Origin: Gerris lacustris
Lineage: Eukaryota > Arthropoda > Insecta > Hemiptera > Gerridae
NCBI GenBank assembly: GCA_951217055.1
Contig: OX578282.1
Coordinates: forward strand, 21,387,106 to 21,451,105
Length of the DNA: 64,000 nucleotides
Direction: 5' to 3'
The notes under the pieces were generated by a model. It was not told the origin of the DNA, ran no database searches, and saw only the letters and a list, made by a program, of their open reading frames with translations. Shown piece by piece: positions 1 to 12,042 of this stretch (its first letter is position 1; each line of letters starts with the position of its first letter). Made by a program: the position numbers and the translations under genes.

Positions 1-377
1 CAAAATTAGTAAGAGGGGAGGGGAGAAATGTTTTGATTTTTTTTTGGCAAAATGGCGCGCAAAATTAAATGTTGACATACATTTTTGAAATCTACTCTTT
101 AATACCTTTCATTTGATACCCCACTCAAAATTAAAAAAAAAAAGAAAATCGAATAACATGAATTATCCGCCATTTTGGATTTCCAGTAAATCAGATCAAA
201 TTGATAATCTTATTTTTTATATGGCCCAGCAGACCGCACATTTTGCATATTTTTCTATATTTTTAGTAACAGCGGAAATACGATTTTAGGGGGGGGGGGG
301 GGGGGGGACACGCAAAATTTCGATGTTTTTTGACAAAATGGCGCTGAAAATTAAGCACTATCCCTAAGTGGTATATA
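1..377. repeat. AT-rich tandem repeat unit with poly-G tract, left part
   Basis: A unit of about 290 bases appears once in full (about 1-290) and again from about 290. The second copy is interrupted by the foldback element and resumes at 2514. Shared landmarks are an 'aaaatggcgc' stretch near 50 and 336, and 'ctttcatttgataccccac' near 107 and 2537. The two units are separated by a run of 19 G (289-307). No coding potential is seen. Confidence 0.6.
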
Positions 378-2513
378 CAGGGTGTCCCGGGTCAGGACCG
401 ACAAACTTTGGGATGTGATAGTACAGTTAATTTGAAGTAAAAAAAGTTCTATAAACCATGGTCCTATTCTCATTTGTTTTCTAGCTATCTTATTTTTAAC
501 TTTTTTTTGTAAAACGTGACTTTGACTTAATAAATTGGCAATATCATTGGAAGTAATTAAGCTAGAATGATAAATTATATACCACCTGAAAGATCATGAA
601 AAATTCTTAAAGATAAACATCATTTCAGCTATTAAATTTCATTTTTAGTCACACGATAATTCGTTAGAACTTGAAAATAATAAAATTTAATTAAAAAAGA
701 AAATGTTAGAGCTTGTATAACTACTGTATTGTATTAGATAACTATGGGTGCAAAACTCCTTAAAGTTGGCGCATTTACTAAGCTTCAAAACGATACTATT
801 AAATTTAAAATATTGCAACTTTAAGTATCCGAAATAGTGATGAAATTAGAAAAAAACATGTCCTACTGTAAGCTGAGGTAGGGTTGGGGAAAGGGAAGTG
901 CCCTGAAATTGCAAACGTCGGGTGATTTTTTTTCTTTTTCTTTTAAGTTGCTCTAGTATAATAAAACGTTAAAGTCAGAGTTTAGTCATAGTACCCGTGT
1001 GGTACCAGTCATGGTACCAATGATACTACAGTCATTGTAAAGTCATAGCACCTGATGAATCTTATAATTATTAGGGTGTAATAATTTATTTTTGTTACGA
1101 TAATTAATTATTTTTATAATAATATTCTTTGTAACATAACCAAAATTGTACTGTATTAATTGAATTATCTTATTACTTAGTTAAAAAAAAAAAAATCATT
1201 AAGGAATAAAATAGAAAAGTGTAATACTAAAATAAACCGAGCTTCTTTACTTACAATTATCACTTCTATAGTTACTGTAATAAATGTTCAAAATGGTGGC
1301 CTTCTTCATTAATACACATCCACAATTTATAAGTCGAGATTTACTGCATTTTATGGGAGTCGCAGTTTGGTTATTTATTTGATGAGCTGCTGCTTGTATC
1401 CTGTTTATTAGCTTCTCTTGACTGTTAACCGGTATTTTAAACACCAGATCTTTCATCCACCCCCCCCCCCCGAACAAAAATCTAAAGGTGTATTGTCTGG
1501 TGACCTGGGTGACCGCAAGCAACCGGTTCTCTTCTTCCAATGCACCTATTAGGGTAGTGTTGAATGCAGCAAATCTGTACTTAAAAAATGTCGGATGTGT
1601 ATTAATGAAGAAGGCCACCATTTTGAACATTTATTACAGTAATTTACAGAAGTGTTAATTTTAAGTAAAGAAGGTCGGTTTATTTTAGTATTACACTTTT
1701 CCATTTTATTCCTTAATGATTTTTTTTTCTTTTTTTTAACTAAGTAATAAGATAATTCAATTAATACAGTACAATTTTGGTTATGTTGCAAAGAATATTA
1801 TTATAAAAATAATTAATTATCGTAATAAAAATAAATTATTACACCCTAATAATTATAAGATTCATTAGGTGCTATGACTGTAGTATCATTGGTACTATGA
1901 CTAAACTCTGACTTTAACTTTTTATTATACTAGAGCAACTTAAAAGAAAAAGAAGAAAAAAAATCACCCGACGTTTGCAATTTCAGGGCACTTCCCATTC
2001 CCCAACCCTATCTCAGCTTACAGTAGGACATGTTTTTTTTCTAATTTCATCACTATTTCGGATACTTTAAGTTGCAATATTTTAAATTTAATAGTATCGT
2101 TTTGAAGCTTAGTAAATGCGCCAACTTTAAGGAGTTTTGCACCCATAGTTATCTAATACTATACAGTAGTTATACAAGCTCTAACATTTTCTTTTTTTAA
2201 TTAAATTTTATTATTTTCAAGTTCTAACGAATTATCGTGTGACTAAAAATGAAATTTAATAGCTGAAATGATGTTTATCTTTAAGAATTTTTCATGCTCT
2301 TTCAGGTGGTATATAATTTATCATTCTAGCTTAATTACTTCCAATGATATTGCCAATTTATTAAGTCAAAGTCACGTTTTACAAAAAAAAGTTAAAAATA
2401 AGATAGCTAGAAAACAAATGAGAATAGGACCATGGTTTATAGAACTTTTTTTACTCAAAATTAACTGTACTATCACATCCCAAAGTTTGTCGGTCCTGAC
2501 CCGGGACACCCTG
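378..2513. mobile_element. Foldback DNA transposon derivative (TA target, transposase relic in loop)
   Basis: The arms at 378-1321 and 1593-2513 are inverted copies of each other with a few percent differences and small indels. They flank a loop of about 270 bases. The termini read CAGGGTGTCCCGGGTC inward from both ends. TATA lies on both outer sides (374-377 and 2514-2517), consistent with a TA-type target duplication. The loop and inner arm edges carry a decayed transposase C-terminus on the minus strand. The element interrupts a roughly 290-base tandem unit whose uninterrupted sister lies at 1-290. The structure is directly visible; assignment to the Tc1/mariner-like group is inferred from the relic and the TA target. 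Confidence 0.8.
1270..1560 (-). pseudogene. Decayed transposase C-terminus (Tc1/mariner-like, DDE)
   Basis: Read on the minus strand, peptide fragments in different frames match the usual end of an arthropod Tc1/mariner-like transposase in the right order. First comes an RSPDNTPLDF stretch (about 1520-1465), then after a frame change WMKDLVFKIPVNSQEKLINR (about 1460-1400), then after another change CINEEGHHFEHLL (about 1315-1277). In intact relatives SPDxTPLDFFLWG precedes the K-D-x-V-Y segment, and the protein ends near HFEHLL. At least two frame changes and a C10 run interrupt the relic, and the catalytic N-terminal half is absent. It cannot encode an active enzyme. The last segment is also present inverted in the other arm near 1596-1640. 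Confidence 0.7.
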
Positions 2514-2830
2514 TATATTTCTATTCTACTCTTCAATACCTTTCATTTGATACCCCACTCAAAATTTAAAAAAAAAAAAAATTTTTTCGCGACGTGAATT
2601 ATCCGCCATTTTGAATTTGAACAGCTGATAATATTGAGTTCGCTATATTTTTCCTGTGTGCACGTCAAAACGATCTTTTTTACTGGAAAGTTCCACGTTT
2701 ATATCTTGTTTGGTTCAAAAGTTATTGGAACCGTACAGAGTGACAGACGGACACAGGAACGAAACTATCTAAGGGTTTCTTTTTTTTGGTTTTACCAACG
2801 AAACCCTAAAAATGAATATTTCTGTATTCC
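2514..2830. repeat. AT-rich tandem repeat unit, right part
   Basis: This is the continuation of the unit interrupted by the foldback element. It matches about 85-230 (ctttcatttgataccccac, then an A-run, then gaattatccgccattttg). It ends in a 'gacagacggacacagg' stretch and 'aaaccctaaaaatg', which is echoed at 47690-47745, so it belongs to a dispersed family. Confidence 0.55.
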
Positions 2831-3965
2831 TTCAATCTTTTGTTGTTTTTAAAACCATTGTTACGCAAAATTCAATAAACTAGTAGCACTCTCTGTCCAC
2901 ATTTCCTTTTATATTTTGATTGGTTTAATTATTTTCCCCCTCAAAATACTTCTGGACATGAAGTGTTCTCTTTTAAGCCTCCATAATTTTCCAAATAATT
3001 TCTATTCTACTCCAACGTTGTCTAAATAACATCAAAGGATAAATCTTGCAGCTTATTTTACAGTCTAGTTCAAGAGGGTCTTATCTATTCAAGTAAGAGT
3101 GGATAGGGGGGGGGGGGGGGGGGGGGGGGGTTAACAAACGAAAAAGTAATCCTTTCAATTATTTCTTTTTTTTAGATGGAATTAGATAAAAAAAATCGTC
3201 TTAACGAAAAAACAGGTTGACTATTTGAATTAAAAAAAAAAAAACTCTTATCTAATTCAAGTACGTATTTTTATGCAAATTTTAGTCCTCCCTTTTTTTT
3301 AACTTAACTGTTCTAACAAAAAGAAAAATCTTTCTACTAATGTAAATTTTAGTTATAATTTTTAATCTTTCTCTCTACCTATCTCGAATTTTTTTTGTTA
3401 ATAAACTTTACCTTCTCTCGAAAAAAAAAGGTTTTTCCTTAATCTTATTTATTCACTGATTACAAACCTAATAATGACGTAAAACACCCCTTTTTTTGTT
3501 CTCTTCCTCATGTTTTAAATAAACTTGTTAATTAGGTTTTTTTTCTTAATTAACTCGTTGGTAAATAGAGAGAAAAAAAATGGTAAAAAAAGGCTTATAA
3601 ATAATATTAAATGTAAAAAATTATATATAATATTATGATAAAAGAGTTTTTACTTTGAAATTTGTTTTTCAATTTTTCTTACTATACACTGAACTGTACA
3701 GCCCACAAAGAACTATGCTTTGTCCTCAACTACCTTTGTTGTTTTCTAATTTTTTGAATTTGGTTACTTTATTAAATTTACTTCATTAGCTTGTCATATC
3801 GTCCTATAATATTCTACAGAATGACTTAATAATTAATCATACTTTATTTGCATGCATTAATAAAGTTTGAGTAATTTCCTCACTTTGGAATTCAAATGTT
3901 TTTCATGCATGTTATTGAGTAAAAACATTACTTAGTATATTTGGTTAGTAGAATGTAATGATATC
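2831..3965. other. AT-rich intergenic, no gene seen
   Basis: AT-rich with many short A and T runs. The only structured item is a run of 25 G at 3106-3130. No conserved reading frame, TIR or tRNA box was found. Confidence 0.5.
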
Positions 3966-4180
3966 CAATTTAAACTTTCTTCTTAACTTCTAAACAAACG
4001 TCTCCTCTTTTCCAACACGTTGTCAATGGCACTGAAGATGGCAAATAATGGTTGAACCCCGGATTTCCAAAATTACTCCTAATTCAATTTAAACTTTCTT
4101 TTCAACTTCTAAACTGACTTCTCTTTTCTTCACGTTATCAAAGGCACTGAAGATGGCAAATAGTGGTTGAAACCTAGTTT
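3966..4180. repeat. Two-copy tandem duplication (about 118 bases per unit)
   Basis: Two adjacent diverged copies (about 3966-4070 and 4085-4180) both run from 'caatttaaactttctt' to 'ggcactgaagatggcaaat', then 'ggttgaa'. The CACTGAAGATGGC-like stretch recurs near 20130, 26010 and 54650, so these look like copies of one repeat end. Confidence 0.65.
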
Positions 4181-4259
4181 TAAAATATGTTTATCCAAAA
4201 TTATACTCATACTTTAGTATCCACAAATACTTTTTGTGGATAGATTATTTTTATTCACT

Positions 4260-5018
4260 TCCTTTAGTTGTTTGTTCACTTTACTAGTAGCTGGGTCTTA
4301 AGGAAACAAATGAAAACGCACTCTTTAGCGATATTTCGACCCCTCCTTGGGTCATTCTCAAGCTAGAAACAATTTATTAACATAAAAATTACTATACAGG
4401 CATTAACAAATTACAAATCTTTACACTAATTGGACATTAACAATTTACAACTATTTAATTTCTTACTGACCTGACTGACTAGAAGATCACACTACATTTG
4501 GATTGTTAAAATCTTTAAAAATAAATTTAGAATTTATTGAATCGTCTGATTCTCGTCAAAATTCCCTAAAAATCAACATGGATTAGTATGGACTACTTTC
4601 TTAGAATATAAAAGATCCAGATGCAGTAAGTAACCAATTCTAATATTTAATTTCTGATTAAAATTTTTCATAACATGTGACCAAATAATGGTTATATTTT
4701 TGATTTTTAGGGAATTTTGACGAGAATCAGACGATTCAATAAATTCTAAATTTATTTTTAAAGATTTTAACAATCCAAATGTAGTGTGATCTTCTAGTCA
4801 GTCAGGTCAGTAAGAAATTAAATAGTTGTAAATTGTTAATGTCCAATTAGTGTAAAGATTTGTAATTTGTTAATGCCTGTATAGTAATTTTTATGTTAAT
4901 AAGTTGTTTCTAGCTTGAGAATGACCCAAGGAGGGATCGAAATATCGCTAAAGAGTGAGTTTTCATTTGTTTCCTTAAGACCCAGCTACTAGTAAAGTGA
5001 ACAAACAACTAAAGGAAC
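4260..5018. mobile_element. Foldback element (long inverted arms)
   Basis: The arms at 4260-4575 and 4701-5018 are near-perfect inverted copies separated by a loop of about 125 bases. Outer ends read cctttagttgtttgttcac inward. Both arms contain a 'gggtcattctcaagctag' type segment. No transposase is visible and no clear target duplication was identified. Confidence 0.8.
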
Positions 5019-7423
5019 CAACACTCTACTTACGATTATTTTTATTAATTTTAAAGAATCTAATGAGAGAAAGAAACGAACATAGGAGTACTTATCACCA
5101 GCATAAAAATAGCCAGGATGATACATAGATACATAGCCAGGATGATACATGATACATGGATACAAAAATAACAAATGATTTTCTTAAGTCATATCAGGTT
5201 CTCTTGAGAGCGATAACTTTCTTGAGTTTTAGAAGTCGAGATTACCCGTCAACACCTCTAACCGAGATTAGATGTCAAACAATTTTATAACTTGAGAAGA
5301 GATTTTTTTGATCTTATCCCAAACCTTTGACCACGGTAAAAACGTTAGTCTCAAGACGCTTCTTACATTTATGGGTGATACATTACATATATGAGTGGGA
5401 AATAATAATTGTGTGTACAAAATTTGATGAAAATATCTTGGCGTTTTATTCCACACCTCTATTGTATACTGTTTTGAAGATCTTAGGTTAGATTCAATAT
5501 GAACAAGGTCGCACAGAGTAGCAATTTCGTCTATCTCAAGTGGAACAGTAGTAATATCCTGAGTTACTCATTCGACGGTGGTAATTCCAGATAGAGATTG
5601 TTCTCTCTTTGAAGTCAGATGAAAGGCCTAACCCTGGAAAATTGGATATAGGCTTTCTACCTTTACCTCGAAACTGCTAAAAGTATGGCTGGGTAAATAC
5701 GTGGAGAAATGTTTTCAGAGGTAAATGCTATAGGGGGGCCGAATGTTTCCACTGCAAGTTTTCCAAGGCAAGAAGATAGGAAGGGGAGCCCATAACGTCA
5801 CCCTGGAGAGTGCTAGCGAAACTTCACTGAAAGCCAAGCAGACTTCGACACGATTACAGCCTACCCTCAAGATGAGATGAACCCTCATGGCAAAAAAAAA
5901 CTTGCCCATCTACACTTCACATAGAGCCCAACACAAACGTCCCTAACACCTTGCACACATAAAAATTTATCTGAAACGTCTGGTAATAAAAACTAGAAGG
6001 GAAAGCGACGAATTTAAATTTAGAACCTAACCAGGCAGTTGGATTGCATTATACTCTAAAGTGGAGTCATGAAAGTAAATAAACCTACCTTTTTCTCAGT
6101 CACATTTTTTGCTATAATTTGAACCCTGAAATTGAAAACTTTAGCTCCTACAAGGAAAAGCAGTTTAAAATAGACTTAATCTATCTCTCATATGAAAAAA
6201 AAGTTCAACTATTAAAATTATTCATTCTACATAATATGTAGATTGGCTTTAGTTAAACTTCCACATCAAAATATGTAATTTACATAGAACACACTAAGAG
6301 ATTCAAATTACTTTAACTCTACTAATTTTCAAATGTATACGTTTCTAACCTATAAGTTGTATATTAGTAGAATTTAACCACAAAATGTACTTGTGAAATA
6401 ATTTATTATTTATTTATATTTGTTCGTTAATGTATTTCATTCTTGTTTTTATTATCTATTTTAAATTGTAACAAGTTGCGCCCCCGCAAACATATATCAG
6501 CGGAGAGCTCAATATTAATACTAGGACGTGAGACGACCCAATTATTATTACTTGTACTGTTAAGGGTAGAGCAAGATGGTAGAATAAAGTCTTTCGTTTC
6601 ATCTTGAAGCAATTTTTTTTAGGGATTTAGGCTGATTCCATAAGTAAGATGCGGCATTGATCGTTCAGGGATAAGGCCCTAATATTTCATTTAATTTATA
6701 TAAATGTGACAGGTTTATTAAGAAAACAAGGAAAATGAATTTCGTGACTACTAAGCCCAAAGCATAAAATGAATACACTCATAAAATTTTCCTTCGTAAA
6801 AATAATAAGAGGAGGGAAGAGGGGGAGAAACATGTTTTTGATATAAAAACCCCCTCTTTTATTGACTTCTTTTTTGAATTACCCCAAAGTATTTTAGTGG
6901 GATGAGATTTCACACAAATCGGCTTCAGAGTGGAGATTTTTTTTTTTACTACCTATACTCTCCCTCAAAATGTGAAACCAAACTTTTAGTCTAATAATGA
7001 TCTTCCCCCTCCGGGATTCCGGATATAGAGAGGTTTTAGAGAAAAAAATCCCTCGACCATATCAGAGTGTTTGAGGGTGTCCGTATAGGGGCCCTTTCAA
7101 CATCGGGCTAAAAAGGAAATCAATAACCATTTGGGGGAAAAAAAGTTGTAATCCTTCCTGATTAGTGCCAATATTGGGTGAGGGGGAAAATCTCATGGGA
7201 GTCCTCCGTGGCAACTATATCCTCTAGAGGCGTTTGGTTCCCAACAACAGGCTAAATAGTAAATCCATAACACAGGGTTACGCTGACAAAACAAAGCTGA
7301 ATAACCGATTTATCATAGAATCATATTAAAAAAGAGGGGGCCGTCTCCGAAAACCTGAAATTTGTACTTTAATTTATTTTTAAACCAACAGCTCTTTACA
7401 GAAAATTTGCTATTTATATATTT
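5019..7423. other. Unassigned AT-rich DNA
   Basis: No convincing gene. A small tandem of gatacata/gccaggatg units lies at about 5111-5166. Scattered short reading frames have no recognisable domain and AT-driven composition. Some stretches (about 6840-7260) are purine-rich with A and G runs. Confidence 0.45.
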
Positions 7424-8141
7424 CGCTACCTCGGAGAAAAAGACTGTCACAACTCAAAAAATGTGAGTTTTGGTAAATCATGTTTTAAAGCCACTGATAC
7501 TCAATGGCTCTTCACTTTTGATTATATAGAAAACTGATAGCGTAACAAGCTTTTACACGGTTATTACAATTTACCTTTAAGTAAATTTTTTTTAGCTTCC
7601 ACCATCATAACACCCCTTAAACCCCTTAAGGGCTTTGACTTGTGTCGATTTTTCTTAAAAACTTTTGATCCATGTTTTGAGTTGTGACAGTATTGGATTA
7701 AATGGTATGCTCTAAAAACACACAAAGAGGCTTTAATTTTAACGTTTATTTTTATTGAAGTTCTAAAATACACAGTTCATTCAAGTTCCAATGAAATGTG
7801 TCAGTTTCACCAGAAACAAACAGCATGCAATCACCACGTTTTTGAGACAAGAGTGGCATAATTATAAAATGTGACAGTGTTACCGAAAAACAGCATGAAG
7901 CCACCTCAATCACTGAGGCACGATCAAACTGTCACTTCTACAATGTGACAGTATTGAGAAAAAAATTCTTAACATTTTTGAAAAATGGAAGACCGACACA
8001 TTTGCTCTCTGGTGGTCATCATTAAAAGTTACAATTGTGACATTTTTTCACAAAAAAAATATACCATATTTCCATTCTAATTCTGAGTTAAATACGATTT
8101 CGATATTTTTTGAGTTGTGACAGTCTTGCTCTGAGGTAGCG
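7424..8141. mobile_element. TIR element with internal TGTGACAG repeats
   Basis: The ends are about 38-base inverted repeats beginning CGCTACCTC, followed by AGACTGTCACAACTCAAAA, with one or two mismatches between ends. ATTT is present just outside both ends (7420-7423 and 8142-8145), a possible 4-base duplication. Inside, GTGACAG or its complement recurs near 7684, 7872, 7930 and 7946, as expected of subterminal transposase-binding repeats. About 718 bp; no coding capacity is seen, so it would be non-autonomous. Confidence 0.7.
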
Positions 8142-8149
8142 ATTTAACT

Positions 8150-8260
8150 CGATTAGATATGGAAGTGTCTATGGAGGACATCTTAAAGGAATAACTTCAC
8201 CATTGCACCATTGTCACCATTGAATTGTAACCTATTTAGCAGCTTTCAGCCATCATTAAG
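8150..8260. repeat. Fragment shared with the 53.9 kb foldback
   Basis: 'gtctatggaggacatct' and 'gcagctttcagccatcat' match landmarks at 53935-54005 (gtctatggaggtcatct, caactttcagccttcat). This is a partial diverged copy of that foldback's left end. Confidence 0.45.
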
Positions 8261-8394
8261 TCAACATAAGTGCCGAAAAACAAATAATAACTTAAAAACC
8301 AGATAAAAACCTACACAATAATTAAACCTACAAAAAGGCATGAAGATGAATAGCTATAACGTTATTTTCTCATTTTAAAACGTTTTGCAATTAA

Positions 8395-8700
8395 ATAGAT
8401 TTGGTGATCTTTAACACTTCATAGCTGTGCCGCTGTTGGTTTTACTAAAAAAAAAGTTTGTCTCGAAGAATAGATAAATATATAATCTTTCCCGACCTAA
8501 AATTCAAATTTTAAAATTACGTTTACGAGAGGGTTTTACGTGAACGCTTTGACGGATAATGCTCCCCAATGAACTTAGTCTGAGCACAAATAAAAGGAAT
8601 TCGTATACCAAATTTCAACTAAATCGGTCAACTTTTACTCAAGTCATCGTCATGCTTTTTCATACAAACATTGATTCTGCTCTGTAGTTTGGTAATTGTA
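8395..8700 (-). repeat. Partial copy of the CTTCCGAGCTTACC family
   Basis: Minus-strand copy of the distal half of the repeat at 18650-19110. Shared stretches include gttggttttactaaa, the 'gacctaaaattcaaatttt' segment and 'aatttcaactaaatcggtca'. The head of the family is missing. Confidence 0.55.
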
Positions 8701-9928
8701 GCCCGTAGAAAAAATTATAAATTAACATTTTTTAGAAAATGTTGCCCTCTACAGTATTGATAATAACTACTTTTACTCTTCGGTGCATATTAACAGAGAT
8801 ATTAATAACTCTGCTGGCAGGGTTTTTTTTCTGCAAACTTGGTTTTTTAATAGTGGCATTCGTTCAAACAAAATATCCTAAAATTGTAGGTAAACGACCT
8901 TTTGTAAGGGTTTTTTACTTATTGACTGGACTATAATTATAAAAGACCTTTTTAGTTTATTATATGTTCTTTACACTATCGCAGTTGCATACAATTTTCA
9001 GCTTAAACTATTGAAATACGTGGCACAAGAAATTTACCCAAAGTGTATTGCCTCCATTAAGAATATCTGTTTTAAGCGTTAAAATAGAATTGGTTAATAC
9101 CATAAATCAACTTAACTTATGAAGAAACTCTAACTAAGGAGATGAAGTTTAACTTGGTATCTTCCGATATTCTCTACTCTAATCTTTAAGTTTCAAGATA
9201 TTATTGTATTCGAAGTTACTCGTCGTCTTTAATTGCTCCCTTTCGGCTTAATGTTTGGTCAGAATCGATCCTGTCCAAGCTAATTTCGAGGAGAGCGATA
9301 GGGAAATCGGTAGGACGGGATGAAGGGAGGAGGGAACACAGTGAGAGAATGTGGGTGATTAATCAAGACAGTGCAAGGGTTAGGGAGGGTGGAGGTCTGG
9401 GGACAGATAAAGGGCATAGACTAGACTAGAAGCTTCAACCTCACCCTCGGGATTTCCTGGTTTCAGGAAATGACCCCGAAACTTTGACATACTCACCGCT
9501 CTATATCATAGATATTATCAGGATACAATCATCTAAACTAAACAATCACTGCTTACACAATAACACATCGCAAGAACAGAAACACAGATTGTACTGATTT
9601 GACTAATTTAGATCCTATCCAACTTTACACTGTTTAGTTTAGCAGTATCAAAACAACGATTAATCTTTAGATTTATTGACAGCAATAGCATTCCCATGCG
9701 CTACGAACTTCCGAGTGAATGGCTTCCCAGCTTCATACCAGAAAGTACTAACGTTTAAAGCAACATTTCAGATAACCCTTTCCGTTTGGCACAAAACCAT
9801 TTATGGACTAAAAGAACAAATAGAATTCATCGACCTACTAGAAATTGTAGAAACAGTTCGCTGTGTATCTTGAAGCAAAGTAGTTGGGATTTCCAGTGGC
9901 AAAACCATTTTTATTCGTATTCTTCTTT
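8701..9928. other. Unassigned DNA, no gene seen
   Basis: Short open frames near 8739-8936 and 9676-9873 have no domain, no splice context and no homologous feel. No repeat structure was identified. Confidence 0.4.
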
Positions 9929-9931
9929 TTA

Positions 9932-10387
9932 AGCCGCGTTTACACGATCCAAGTATACTCGGACCAAATGAGTTTTGACTTTACTTTGACGCTACTTGAT
10001 CAACTTGGACATCCAAATTGAATTAGATGGGTTCCATCAAAGTAGACTTTGATAAAAACAAAAATGGCGCCTACCTGACAGATTATGAGAACGAGCAGTC
10101 AAAAAATGACAGATGAGAGGTTGAGCTGGATTTTGTTCACCAGAAGGTGATTTGTCACCAATGTTTTAAAACTTAATAAAGTACAATTTAATTGGGAAGT
10201 TCTAGAGGGAAGAACATTTCACACAATCTATCTTAACCTCTACTTTATAGTTTATCAAAGTTCCACTACTCGGACTAAGTATACTTTGATTGTGTAAACC
10301 TTACTTCAAAGTTCCACAAACACTGGACCAAGAGGATTTTATCAAAGTGACTTGGACCAAGTATACTTGGATCGTGTAAATCAGGCT
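9932..10387. mobile_element. PIF/Harbinger-like MITE with TTA duplication
   Basis: The termini are about 38-base inverted repeats. Both ends read AGCC then three variable bases, then TTTACACGATCCAAGTATAC inward. TTA flanks both sides (9929-9931 and 10388-10390), the 3-base target typical of PIF/Harbinger elements. The 456 bp interior is non-coding. Superfamily assignment rests only on the TTA duplication and size. Confidence 0.7.
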
Positions 10388-10390
10388 TTA

Positions 10391-11658
10391 TCTACCAGTT
10401 TATACGGATTCTCTAGGCGTGGTCTGTTATTTATAACAAAAACCTTAGTTTAAAAGAACAGTGATTAAAACACTAATATTATATTTTTATAATTATATTG
10501 CACAGGTGTAAGCTGACTTAATCTTTCTACTTCATAATTTTAATTTAACCGAATGGTTTTTATTTCATTTTTGAAGTTTCAATGTTATACAAACAGGGTC
10601 AGGTTTCGGCTTAAAAGATCTTAAGATGGTTATCTATCTATAGAAAAGGACGTTCATAAAATACGGCAGACAAACTCGAAGGCAGCATATATGACGGAGG
10701 ACGGAGTTGCTGAGTTCAATGCAGAACAAGAAAACAACTAAGAGATGACTATCTTAAGTCCGTCATCTTGACGTGAATCCTTCAGGACTACTTGGACTGT
10801 ATGTTCTTATAGTCTCACCCTTGGAAATAGTTTTTCAGGGTCGTCCCGTTCCAAGATCTTTCAGACCGTCACGATTATTTCACCTAGTCAAGATGTTGCG
10901 CCCTCTCTTTAGGATTCTTCCAGGTCGGGTCTTTATGAACCTTAAAGGATATCCTACTTCACTTGAATAAAGTTAGATGTACAGATAAAGAGAGAGACCC
11001 CGAGTGAAACTCCTTTTAAGAAGTCCCTGTTTTATAACAAAATGTTTTTATCGACGTCATACGTGAGGCACCTGGTACTCTTTTAACATTCAACTATAAA
11101 CTTTTCGTCCTTATAAAAATCATCGGTGACAAAAGATCAAACACTCTTTTATCGAAATCCGATCAGGAATTAAGTTTGACTACCTTGCAAGCCCAATGAC
11201 TTAAAAGAGTAAGACCATACAAAATTTATTTTACTGTCTTATCTTTACACCTTTAAAAATATAATATAATTCTCGGTAAACTCATAACTTCTGTTTGTAA
11301 AAGCGGAAGTATAAAATGTCTCATGTTGAAAAAGGTTTTAAAACTCCAGAAACAAAAGTGATGAGACGGTATCTCATTTTATCTTCTTAAAAAGAAGCGC
11401 CGTACTTTTTTTTACGACACATAAAATCAGATAAGGTAAAAAATCTTACTTCTTATTTTTTACTTATTTTTCAAATGTAAAATGTTTTTGGAACAGGTTC
11501 TTTCATTTCACGTCTAAATATAATCTTGTAAAGGAATGAGAGCACTCTTTTAGTGTAATATATAAAAAAAGCTTTTTGAATTAAAATTTAAAAAGGCAAG
11601 AAATTAAAATAAAATATGAATTTAATCATTTACAACTGTATTGTAAACAGACAACAAA

Positions 11659-11662
<4 letters not shown>
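10391..11662. other. Unassigned AT-rich DNA
   Basis: Nothing recognisable. A 65-codon open frame at 10773-10970 has no domain. Confidence 0.4.

Positions 11663-11744
<82 letters not shown>
11663..11744. repeat. (AT)n microsatellite
   Basis: About 41 uninterrupted AT dinucleotides. Confidence 0.98.
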
Positions 11745-11747
<3 letters not shown>

Positions 11748-12042
11748 GGTTAGAATCAATCAAGCGTTCTAATTAGGATAATGATTATTACGCGACTTAC
11801 AAGCAGAATTTAGATTAAACTTTCAATTATTGACTTCTATTCTTCAGTTAAACTTCTTAATTTAATTATTTCTTTAAAAGCATTAATATTTATTTATATT
11901 AATTCATACATTAGCTATATTTCATCATAATTGGCATATTAAGGCCTATATTAACAAAATCAATCAAAAATATTACTCTTGCATTTACAATTAAATTACA
12001 AGTTTTATAACTTATTAAGCAATTTAATCACTAATAAAAAAA
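11745..12042. other. AT-rich spacer
   Basis: No feature recognised between the microsatellite and the following repeat. Confidence 0.4.

Noticed and set aside
1247..1630. 127-codon minus frame as an intact gene
   Set aside because: Homologous transposase segments fall in different frames; the open frame is accidental across a broken relic.
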